From contig NC_134422.1 of the NCBI RefSeq assembly GCF_030867145.1, forward strand, positions 12,968,531 through 13,032,530: a stretch of DNA of 64,000 nt. The letters run 5' to 3'. Source of the stretch: Opisthocomus hoazin (lineage: Eukaryota > Chordata > Aves > Opisthocomiformes > Opisthocomidae). The translations under genes were made by a program, and so were the position numbers. This document shows, piece by piece, positions 37,626-48,623 of this stretch (the stretch's first letter is position 1; every line of letters begins with the position of its first letter). The notes under the pieces are model-generated. The model searched no databases and was not told the origin of the DNA. It was given only the letters and a program-made list of their open reading frames with translations.

Positions 37626-38919
37626 AATAATCCATTAGTGTGCTTCCTGTTTGTGGGATGGTAATGCCAATTCCCTTGAAGAAACAGATATGCTGAATCA
37701 GTGAATTTACGTTGAGTGCAGCCCAGCTTCATCACAAGTGCTTAAAACTCCAAGTCAGGCTCCTGAAATCACAGCGCTGGATACAAACCCGTGACTTTCT
37801 AACCATACTGCACTCTAAAAAAAAATCGCGGCTGATTTTAGAGGTTTTGGAGAAACCCGTGTCCATAATCTCAAGAGCTAAGGTTGTATTTGCTGGAATG
37901 AACTGTTCCTGCTAACACAGCATCAGCAGAAGTGTGAGCAAGGTCATAAAAATCATCAGCAGAATATCCAGTTTATTTCCTTGCTTCTCTTTTAAGAGGC
38001 TTCTCCGCTGGTACAGTCATAAGGGCCTGTGCTGGGCAGAAGAGTTTCTTTCATGGAACAATAGTGTTTGATTCTCAAGGGCTTTACAAGTCTGAAGCCA
38101 CCTTGTAATGTCACATAAAGTATTTTGCTGGTAATAAATGCAGATGTTAGAACAAAACACAGCGTTATCCCAATGGCTTTTGTTGCAGCAGGGCCCAGCA
38201 TGATCTCCTGCATAAAGAACATCATATTTCTGAAAAGTAATCTTCACGCTGCATCTCAATTAGTTTGAAAAGCGACATGTTAATGCATTTTTATTTACAG
38301 GGCCATCAGCATTGTGGGCTCATGGAAATAACACAAGTGAGCTTCTCTGCTGCTCGTGTCCCAAGCCATTCCAACAGTAACGCTCTCTCTTTGGGGCTTT
38401 TCTGCTTACTTTATTCCCTCTCTGATAGAAGCAGCTGATCTGGAAAGCCACATGAATATACTCCTAGCACACATAATCCCTTTAGTTCCCTACATGACTG
38501 TAATTGAACACATTGGCAGACTTTGTTTGTATTTAAATATTTTCATAGAAGGGAAAGTCATTCCAAGCCGATGACTTCATGAGGCCAAAAATTTCATTAG
38601 GAGCCATTTAAACAATTACAATAAATAAGAAAATCATTATTTGCTAGTACAGTTGTGCCATAAACATTATAATTTATCTTCAAGGAACTCTTAGTCCCTA
38701 AAGAAATTTGTCTGTCTTTATGACAATAAACTTACTCGAGTAAGAAAAAAACCACATATGGCTTTGTAATCCGCAGTTAGGATGTTTTATTTGAAATTTA
38801 TTTCAGAAGGATAGAAAGGTTTCTTAGGACTGAAGGGATTATTAGGTACTGTAATATCTAATAAGATTATAAGATGGAGGTGGTAGCTCACTATACTAGA
38901 AACCCACCAAGTCATAGGA

Positions 38920-40050
38920 ATACGCTGACATAGGGCCTACAGGACTCTCTGGGTTATCAAATCCAGTCCCCAGGTACTGCAGGCAACCGGATCGCATAAT
39001 CCATTTAAAACATTTTGTGAACTTCATGATAAAGCTAGGTATGGGTTTGTCCCTATAATTTTTACACCCTCACTATGCAGGTGGATAAAGAACACCTAAT
39101 TGGTAGCCTAAATTATTCATGGCCAATTAATACCCACTGGCTTATATGCCAATATTGCCTACATTAAGTATTTCCCCTACCTGATGTATTTACAAACAGT
39201 ACTCAAACCGCATCTCAGTCTTCAGCTGCTAGGCTAAATGAGCTGTGTACGCACGCTTTCCTTTCATGAACGGTTCTCCAGCCTCCTGTTCATCTTAGCA
39301 GCCCTTTGCTGTACCTGTTTCATTATGAATCCAGCTTTCTTTAACGTGATTGATCAGAATCATGTGTTTTATTCCAAACAACATCTTACTGGGGTCTTAT
39401 ACAAGGACGTTCATGCTTCCCTTGCTCTTCTTGAAATGTCTCTCCTATAGCACTGTAGTTTCAGTTGCCTTTTCCATGCCCACAGCGCACTGGGGCAAAT
39501 GGTTATAAATCTTTCTGTGTCGTTGCTGGTTTTCTGCGGAACTTTTTCTGCTGCTAGCTCTCTTACCAGTTCCGTGGCCTCGCTCTTCAAGGCCATTCAG
39601 TTCTTGCTGTGGAATATTCTGAACTTTCTCTACCCCGATGATACCTCCTGACTTTGCGACTTTGATAAATTTTAATGATCAGACACCTCTGTTTTCCAAA
39701 TGGATCATTAATGAAAATAATAATAATCAGTCTTAAGACTTACTTTTTAGGAGCTCTGAATAATTCCCTTTCAACACAGCTCAGCTTTTCTTCTAATACC
39801 GTGTATGCCTTGCAGTTCCTCTATAAATCTCAGACTTCTCCAGGTGGGAGATACCAGTTTATACACAGCTCCTCATCAGCTACTTCATTGAAGTTCAGTC
39901 AAATTTCCCTGCTTTGTCTAGCTAATTAATTACTGCATCAAAGAAAGCTATTGAATCAGTCTGGTATTATCTAGCCTTAGTAAATGCCAGTTCCATTTTA
40001 TTCTATTTTCCAGTGACTGTCATGACTTCTATAATTCTATCCTCCCACAT
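38920..40050 (-). mobile_element. Ancient CR1/L3-like LINE fragment, about 1.1 kb
   Basis: Three landmarks occur in the right order. Near 38,940-38,975 is a degenerate 3' end (GGACTCTCTGGGTTATCAAA, TCCAGTCCCC). Near 39,280-39,410 is the segment CTCCTGTTCATCTTAGCAGC, CCTTTGCTGTACCTG and CTTACTGGGGTCTTATACAA. At 39,600-39,990 the minus strand resembles the reverse-transcriptase part (ATTTTCATTAATGATCC, then a TTTATCAAAGTCGCAAAGTC-like stretch). The comparison is from memory of CR1/L3 family layout; exact ends and subfamily are uncertain. All frames are broken. Confidence 0.55.
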
Positions 40051-40644
40051 TCTTTCCTAAAGCCTGACATAAAACATTGGTGTACACAAAGCAAAATACA
40101 TTGTGCCTTTTGAGTGAAATCCAGGGTTTATTTGTCTTTGGTATAGATTAGTTATTTATATCAATACGCATTTTTGACTAGCAGGTAGGGTTGAGCAGCA
40201 GTTATAAACATATTGGATGCCTCGCTATATTCACCAGTAGAGATGTATATGCATCCTTTTTTATTCTAAATATTGCTAGTACCACTTTTAGAAAGAACTG
40301 GAATATAAACTCAGCAGGCTGCTCCAACTGGGACATGGCCCCACATGGAACAGGGTCTTTTCCCAAACAGGTTTGTAGTCCAACTCAAACATTATATATG
40401 TTCCAGACAATCAGAGGACAACCTGTACAGTGACTTGACTTGTAAGGTGATCACAAGCATCGGGCATGGAAGGGAAGAAACACTGGTTTTGAAGAAACAG
40501 AGAAGAGTTGGGGAGGATTTGGCTGAGAGGTACTGGATGATTGTTCCAGATAGAGATAAATTACACATGGTGTTGGGTTTTTTTGTGCTTAGTTTTTAAT
40601 TATGTTGTGGGCAGTACAAACATTGAAAGAAGAGCTGGTAAGAA

Positions 40645-40915
40645 GCTAAATCGAGACTTGAATTTCAGGTCCATCGCTGACCCACAGACTTTGCATGTCC
40701 TTGGGCAAAATGCTTTCTCCTTTTATTTCCTCTCACTGCCTCATCTGTAAAACAGAGATAACGCTACTTCTTTTTCCCCAACCTGACTATTTACATAATA
40801 AAAGCCCTTCCATGCATGACAGTCTCATATATTTGTACAGCATCTAGCATAATGAGGACCTGGATCTTGGGATTACAGTACAAACAATACACAACAATTA
40901 AGATTATACATCCAT
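40645..40915 (+). repeat. MIR-type amniote SINE, near full length
   Basis: The core is at 40,690-40,770: CTTTGCATGTCCTTGGGCAA, then CACTGCCTCATCTGTAAAAC, the plus-strand MIR core. It is followed at 40,830-40,890 by TTGTACAGCATCTAGCATAA and TGAGGACCTGGATCTTGGGA with TACAGTACAAACAATAC. That is the 3' tail I know from amniote-wide MIR elements (TGTACAGCACCTAGCACAATGG type). Core and tail in one copy make this the clearest old SINE of the window. Confidence 0.65.
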
Positions 40916-42185
40916 CCAAAATACACTTAAAAGTACCTCGCCGGAGAGACATGGCTTTATTACACGGTAAACTCAGCTTCTGTGACTTCTGCAGTTGCTC
41001 CTTTTGTTCTGCTCTCTCACCTGGAGAAGGCTTTGGCAGAGACGCAGGTGTTAGGAAAGCTGGAGGCCTGTGGCTGTCCTTCTGTGATCTTCTGCAGGTG
41101 GATGGAGGGATGGACCCCAAAGTCCGATGGGACCTGCCAGGAGCCAGGCACCAGCACGCAGGGGCTCTGCGTTTCTGCAGCCACTCTCCTGGGGCCCCAT
41201 TCTCCTCCTGTTGTATCCTCCTGCCTTGAAGCCCCCTGGCTCTTCCCTGAAAAAGCAAAAAAGGCCTCAGCTAGCGGTGCCTGGTCCCTGTTGTCACCGA
41301 GGAGGGCGGCATGCCCGCTGCAGGACAGCCCACGCACAGGGCTGGCCTCTCCCTCGCTCTCGGTAAGCAAATCCTGCTGGGGAGGTCCCAGCACGTCCTG
41401 GGGATGCAGTAGGAAACGTTGGACCGATCTCCCTGCTCCACTCTGGTGGGGTGGGGGGCAGTGACAAGTGTCCCCTCACCGCAACCTGGAGGCTGCAGGG
41501 TGGGAGCTTCATTATTGTGCTGCACGCCTTCCTAGGAAACTTGTCTCGAGGGTTTACACACAGCCTGGAGAAACACAGCTTCCCCTGCCAGAAATTTTGG
41601 GAAGCTGGAAGCTCTTTCCCTGTAACCTGTATGGCCAGAAGATGATGCCAAAATATTGCTTTCACTGGGTCTGCGCTGCAATTTCTCTGCGTGCCAAGAG
41701 AAAGTAAAATGGCGGTGGCTTGGCTGGCCTGAGCCAGCGAGCCCGGGCCTTGAGGCTGGGCTGGCTCTGCAGCTGCTTGGCACGAAGTGGGGTGAAAGCA
41801 CGCAGAAATGAGGAGCTCTGACGGCCGGTTTCCACGTTTGGGCCCAGAGTGGCTGAGGACACTTCGTGTTTGCAGCAGTAGACCAGCCCCTCCCCGTAGG
41901 CCGGTGACATTTCTTAGTGCTTCCCTTGTGCTGGCAGCTATGCTGTGACATTAGTGAAACTGTGCAGCACTGCCCTGGCTAAAAACCAGAGACATTTAGA
42001 AAAAACTAATTTAATTTTTCTGCACCCCTCCCCCTCCCTTCACATGTTTTTTACAAACAAAAAAGAACAAGAAAAGCGATGGTAACTGGATTATTAATAA
42101 TACAAAGTAACCAATTAATTTGGTTTCACGTACCGTGCAGGGAAGATTGCATTGTGTTGTGGCTATTGTTTTATGGGAACTAAGA

Positions 42186-42941
42186 CTAGATACAGCCTAG
42201 ACTATAGATACCCCACGCAACGCTACAGGCTTGGAGAAGAGTGGCTGGAAAGCTGCCCAGTGGAAAAGGACCTGAGGGTACTGGTTGGCAGGTGGCTGAA
42301 CATGAGCCAGCAGTGTTCTCAGGTGGCCAAGGCCAACGGCATCCTGGCTGGTACCAGGAATAGTGTGGCCAGCAGCAGTAGGGAGGTGATCGTGCCCCTG
42401 GGCTCGGCACTGGTGAGGCCACACCTCAAGTACTGTGTTCAGTTTTGGGCCCTTCACTACAAGAAGGACATTGAGGTGCCGGAGCGTGTCCAGAGAAGGG
42501 CAACGAGGCTGGTGAAGGGTCTAGAGAACAAGTCTGATGGGAAGCGGATGAGGGAGCTGGGGCTGTTTAGTCTGGAGAAGAGGAGGCTGAGGGGGGACCT
42601 TATTGCTCTCTACAGCTACCTGAAAGGAGGTTGTAGCGATGCAGGTGTTGGTCTCTTCTTCCAGGTAACTAGCGATAGGACGAGAGGCAACGGCCTCCAG
42701 TTGCATCAGGGGAGGTTTAGATTGGATATTAGGAAAAATTTCTTTACTGAGAGCGGTCAGACATTGGGACAGGCTGCCCAGGGAGGTGGTTGAGTCACCA
42801 TCTCTGGAGACGTTCAAAAAATGTGTAGAAGTGGCACTTGGGGATATGTTTTAGTAGGCATGGTGGTGTTGGGTAGATGGTTGGACTTGATGATCTTAGA
42901 GGTCTTTTCCAATCTATGATTCTATGATTCTATGATTCTAT
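42186..42941 (+). mobile_element. CR1 LINE, 3' fragment with intact tail
   Basis: Plus-strand CR1. It starts in ORF2-derived sequence (CTACAGGCTTGGAGAAGAGT, GGCTGGAAAGCTGCCCAGTG) and keeps one frame open to about 42,793, with blocks [20 protein letters not shown] and [18 protein letters not shown]. It ends in GGTCTTTTCCAATCTATGAT followed by three repeats of the TTCTATGA unit, the diagnostic CR1 3' tail. It is 5'-truncated and inactive. The good frame and perfect tail suggest a fairly young insertion. It lies between SEC22A and PDIA5. Confidence 0.95.
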
Positions 42942-45900
42942 ACCAGGTGTCTGTTACAAATGCTAGGCACAAAATTAAACGCCCACACATACTGAAAGGA
43001 CCGTCAACACGACAAGAAGAATTATTCATTTTGCAAGCAGAAAAATGACAAAGCAGAGGAGTGACAAATGCTCCAGATAAACCCAGAGCTCCAATTTAAT
43101 GCATGGGATAACGAACTCTTTTTCCAAGTAAAGGCTTGCAACTCTTGCAGTTTCTTACTTCTCCATAATTTAGCTGTGCACATACTTGGCATTTAAGAAC
43201 GTGACGGATTTACACATTTGCTACCAAATGAGCTGCAAGAGCTAATCAGCTCACACAGAATTGCACATATTAATGAAGAAGGCTCTTCTGCATGCCTGTG
43301 ATGTAGACACCCACTTAACTGGGGCACCAGAGACTAATTTGAAAAGATTTTGTTCACATAGAAGCTTTTTTCCTATGATGAATGCTTGCAGGGAATCATG
43401 TATTGTAGAGAGGGAGGGAGCAGTATCTGCAAAATCTGACTAAATAGTTCTCATTACTGAGTGATGGAAGAGCAATAGGAAAGATAATTTATTAGTGGCT
43501 CAAAGCTAATGAGAATAATTAGCACTATGCTGCTTTCTAAGCAAACACAGAATAACTGTTCCTTAAGGAGAACCGTCTCCCTGCTAGACCGGTCAGTGCT
43601 CTGGGCAGGAGGACAGAGGACTTCCAGGGGCAGGAATCCAACAAACCAAGGACCAGGTCCAGCAGCTGGGGGGGAACACCCAGACATCCTCCTGGCTTTA
43701 ACTATGGGCCAGCACTGGAGCTGTGATTCCCTAAATTTTGGGCTAACAGACCATCTTTTTTCTGACCTCAAAAACAGCTACACCGGGCTGATGAATACAG
43801 AGTTTACAGTTCAGCTTAGCTCCTCGGAAGCTGCAGTCTGGAAATCGCCGCCTTGGATACCAAGCTTTTTTGCACCATTGCATCACACAGTGCCTGCCGC
43901 AACCTTGGCAAAAGCGGAGCCAGTCAAGGGTGCTTCGCAGGGAGTACTTCAGCAGCGCTGGTCAGCCAGGCATGCCAGCAGTCCCGGTTGCCAGCAGATA
44001 AAATGGCTTTTGAGTCCTTTCCTTGTAGCAACACCCCAGTACCCGCCTTCCTTATTCGGTAAATAAAAGCAGGATGAGCAGAGAAAGCATAGCATCTCCT
44101 CACAACCAGCCAAAGAAAATAACGGGAGAAATTTTGGTTTCCAAGCCGTTCCAGCACAGAGCAGTTATGTACACAACTGGATTAGCCAAAGGGCTGCACA
44201 GCCACGGTTCCAGCAGAGCCATAGAACACTCAGGGATGCCGCCGGGCTGCCAAAGGCAAAGGCAATGCCAGCATTTGGCCCCGACGCTGAGCACCTGCTG
44301 ACAGAAGCTCATTTCCCCCCCCACCTCCATTTTCAGAATTTACTCCTGCAATCCCAGTGTACCATTACAGACCCAATCACACTAAAGTAAGCCTATTAAA
44401 TGAAAATGAGGTGCACGTGGACAACAGTCCCCACTCCCCTGAGCATCATTTTGAGCAAATGGCTTGTTTCCTAGTTTCTAAAATGCAGTTGGCAGGGCTT
44501 TACTATTATTCTAGGAGATCCATATAGGCAGTATTTCTTTCTCATAATACAGCACTATCAAGAATATGTAGAGTGATTTTGCTTTTTATTTTTTAAAAGG
44601 AAAACAGACTTCTTTAAGAAAACATGTAGGCTAGGTCGCCAGGTCTTGACTTTTCTTTTGAAAAGCATTTAGCCTCTAAAATCAAAATCACCCATTAAGC
44701 AATTCCATCTGAAATGAGACTCTGTCTGAAGCATTCTCTTAAAGCTTACTCATGATGGGAGTTGCATCTGCTTTTCTACTCCCACAGTAAATGCTGTAAG
44801 AACATAAACCTTACCCTTCTAATCTTTTTTCACCATTAATATCAATCCATCTTTGTGGATTACTATTGAGAGAATTTTAAGTCAGCAAGATTTGGGGACC
44901 TAATTTGCTCTGGGTGGGAATTTAAAAAAATTCCCAAGGCTGTTTCACCCAACTGTAACATGTTAGGAGGGGCCTGGGGTCAATGGGGCTATTGGAGCCA
45001 GAATGCAGTGTTACAGGGGGAGGAGAGGAAATGGAGATCTGCTAAATTGCTTTTCTTGAGTCAGATTGGAAAGCAAGTCTCTCCCAGTCTCTCCTAGAGG
45101 AGCTGCTCTAGTCTGAACAACTAAGGACGTAGTTACTGAGTCAGAGATAGATGGATAACGCCTTTACAACAGAAGCCAAATTACCCTCTGGGGTTGCAGG
45201 GGACTGGGATATAAAGCTTACGCTCATCTTGGGACTCCAACCTGGGTCTCCCATGTCCCAGAGTACTCCTTCTTCTGGGATCTTGTCCGGCCTCCCTCTT
45301 CCCTCCTTTTGGTGGATGAAACAAACCAAACACCCCAGGCGCATTCAATAGATGGGAAAGCCATTTCCTATCCAGCTGCTACTAGTCTGCCCAAAACGCT
45401 TGGTCCTGCTCCCCTTCAACTCTTGGTCTGACAAGGACTGGATTGTCTTGGATTGTGACACACAATCCTTGCTCAGCCTCTCTGCTCCGTACACATCTTA
45501 CCCTTCCTCAGCAAGACTTAATCCGTTTAGGGTTAACTGTGCAGATGTCCAAGACCTCTGAATCACACATTAAAAGGGCTGAAAGATCAAACCTGTAATT
45601 GCAAGAGCAGAACCTGTGATTCACTGCAAACTATTTGTTACCAGCAATTAAGTTTCTTGCTGATAAATGATTCATTATTTGAAAGCCCAAATTACTCACT
45701 TTTAACCATGGCAGAAATTCCTATGTGGTTATGAATGCCTGGGCTGTGCATCTACTACAACTTGCTGGAAAGTCTCCGTGTGTGAAATGCCCAACCGTTT
45801 AAATACACAAAGTAAGAGCTCTTACATACAAGACAATTTTCATTCACAGTTTGCAGAAAAAAAATTTAAAAGTATTTCAATTTCAACTTGACTGATGCAA

Positions 45901-48384
45901 ATCTAAATATAAACTGACTTCACTAGCAAATATAAACACCAACTTTTGCTTTACTGGAGGCAACAGAATTACAACAGTGTAACTAAGATCCAGACCTGGT
46001 CTACTAATTAAAAAGACTTGGAAGCAAAGCTCTGAGCTCACAGTACACTCTAATTCACAGTTACCGAGGCTTCTGTCAGGCATTTGATGTAATTGTTTAT
46101 GGTGTTCAAACCTGTATTTTTCAAAAACCATTCAGACTATAAACCAGATGAGTCATGACCCTGTAACAGAAGGTAAATTATTCTCCAATATTTTATATTT
46201 GTGCATTAACACATGATTAGCCAAGAAAAAGTGAATGCCCAAGTCCAAGAAGGAACTGACAAAAGACTGAAGGGGAAAATAAGAATCTTTAATTTTAATT
46301 TTATTATGGTGTAACCAGCTGTAAGGAATTACTGGTCTGAAGCACAGTGTGCAATTGTCCTATCCTAAACATTCACTAAAGCCTGTAATTCAGAATGAGC
46401 CTGACAAGTGAGGTCACAATTGGCGAGCTTTTTCTTTTTTTTTTTTTTTTGAAGTCCACGTTTCTCAGCAATTAGCACAAACATAGGCACAGCCTCTGGG
46501 CAGAAATGCTCAGGCATTTCTGGAGACTGTATTTCTTTAATGCCACCTGCTTTGACTCTGAGATCACAACAAATGCAGTAAATTCTGGACTGATCGTACC
46601 CGATAGTTTGCTGGTAAGCAAAAGAATTCCTGTTTCAAGTCAAAGAGCATCAATATATATTATTTCCTGAACACCGGGCAGAATGCTTGCTACTAATGCA
46701 AGGATAGCTTGAAAAAAAGAATTACCATGATCTTACAGCAAAAGTACTAAACACAACATGAAGTAACTATGCTAACAGAAAAGAAAAAAAAAAAAACCAA
46801 AAAACACAGTAAGAGTTAATAAATTAAGCTACTTTCACACTAGACTATTATGTACTACCAGGCAGCTGATTTTTTGAGTGAAGACACTCATCAGGTGCCC
46901 AGTACAAGAAGGCACTTGGCACTGCTCCATCGCCGTTCAAATCGATGTCACGGTTAACTAGCTGGCTACCATACAAGGCCAATCAGGCTACCAGTATTCC
47001 CGATTACTCACTAATGGCTTCAGCAACATAACCAGTGCCAAACATACAGTGCCACTAATTGGGCGAGAGAGGAGGAAAAAATATCCAGGAGGGTGGTAAG
47101 ATGCCATTCGCCTCCTGAGCAGCACAGCACCGAGCTGTCCGTTGGCATGGCCTTCGCTGAGGATCCAAACTAGCAAGAGAAAGGGAGACGGGCAGACTGG
47201 GGAGCAAGAGGAAGATTGCAGACCCAAGGCACGGTTCTTCACCATAAAAAGCTGTTTCACCTGCCTGCATGCACCGGCTCTGCCTCAACCACCACCAGCT
47301 ATGGTTGTTCACCCAGCGGGGAAGAAGCTGAACAAGGCTGATTAATGATAAAAATACTCGTCTTTTTAAAAATTTATTTTTAGTTCAAAGTGAATCACAA
47401 CTTCCTGCCCCTCCTTCTCCCCTCCTGCGAAGACATAAGTACCTCCAGATCAATGTCTTGGTTTTTTTTTAAGCATCAAGAGTGTAACATGTTTCCACTG
47501 CTGCTAATGCAGGTTTTACAGTGATGATTTTGTCAGAGAGAGATTGTTTATGCAACTCCTTAAAAAGCAAAGAGGAAAAATCCCACATACAAATGCAGAT
47601 AAACTTTTGGAATGTAAACACATCATATACATAATTACTGCATTATCAAAAGTATTATACATTTATCAAAACCGTTGAACATCACACTTTCCAACAGATA
47701 TTTGATATGGCCCAATCATAATTTGAAGGGAGACTGTATACCCTATAAGGGCAACTCTATCACTATAAGATAATCAGTCACTCCTGCCATAACTTACAGA
47801 TGCATTTGACAATATCAATGCCAAAAAAGAAGGGTTTAGTTTAGTTTTACCCATGCTCTGCTGATTTTTGATACTTGGCTTAATTCACTCAATACATTCT
47901 ATAAAGGTGTGTAAACAGTCCTGATATAAAGACCAGAGAGATTTAAATGAAATCAACAGATCTGGACCGGTCAATGTTAATGTCTTCATTAACTCAGATA
48001 CCTTATTTATCCCTGAGCACCTTAACATTTTTCCCCAAAATCTCACTGAAGAACATGTAACTATTTCACAAGAATGTAACACTGCATTTGGATAAATCTG
48101 TGTCTTACAAGTCCTGTTCTCCTTTGCTGGTTTAAAAAAAAAAAGAAACAACCAAAAAAACCACAAAACCCAAAAAAACGTGACCCCTTCCCTTTGTTGT
48201 TCACATGTACTGCAATACCTTTTAAAAAAAAAATTCACCCTATCAAACAACATCACGTACAGACACACTACAGACTACAAAAATATTGCATAGGAGTGTC
48301 AGTGGGCATAGTCTCACAACATGAGAGAAAATGCAAAGTTTGCTTTAAAACATTATGGCAACATTCTAATTTATTTTCCTTTTA

Positions 48385-48542
48385 AAAATCAAGTGGTTTC
48401 ACTTTATTTTGAAATTGTACAAAATGGCCATGGCTGTTTATAAAAAAAGTCTCTGTCTTGAGAATATGTGAAGTCTCAGGTGCATTAACAAAAGACCTGG
48501 AACCATTCACAGTGCAGCGGAAAGCTTCTTTTGAGGCAGAAA
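48385..48542 (-). other. PDIA5: PDIA5 3' untranslated region (inferred)
   Basis: Sequence between the PDIA5 stop codon and the first good poly(A) signal on the minus strand. It is about 160 bases long. A longer form is possible. Confidence 0.55.
48403..48408 (-). terminator. PDIA5: PDIA5 poly(A) signal (candidate)
   Basis: TTTATT on the plus strand is AATAAA on the minus strand (context TCAAAATAAAGTG), 135 bases after the stop. A second AATAAA lies at 48,370-48,375. Confidence 0.55.
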
Positions 48543-48623
48543 CTACAATTCATCCTTCTTCTTTCCTACTCTTTCATGGTCTCTTTCTCTCAGGGTTCGC
48601 ATGAAAGTGGTGAATCCAGGCTC
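48543..48623 (-). CDS. PDIA5: PDIA5 last coding exon with KDEL signal
   Basis: PDIA5 (PDIR) is a protein disulfide isomerase of the ER lumen that assists oxidative folding. This 81-base exon (phase 0) follows an AAAACCAG acceptor on the minus strand and codes for EPGFTTFMRTLRERDHERVG and then KKKDEL and TAG. The human counterpart ends GFTNYIRALREGDHERLGKKKEEL. The final four residues, KDEL, are the canonical ER-retrieval signal; mammalian PDIA5 has the variant KEEL. The exon is too short to be seen as an open frame and was found by searching for the expected C-terminus. Confidence 0.96.
   Translation of the reverse strand, partial: EPGFTTFMRTLRERDHERVGKKKDEL

Larger units (their letters stand above)
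34907..48384. other. Intergenic region between SEC22A and PDIA5
   Basis: About 13.5 kb with no recognised coding exon on either strand. It contains two old CR1/L3-like elements, two MIR-type SINE copies and one younger CR1 (listed separately). GC-richer stretches at about 35.1-35.8 kb, 41.0-41.95 kb and 43.6-44.3 kb carry many short overlapping frames with no family resemblance. The remainder is AT-rich. Confidence 0.7.
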
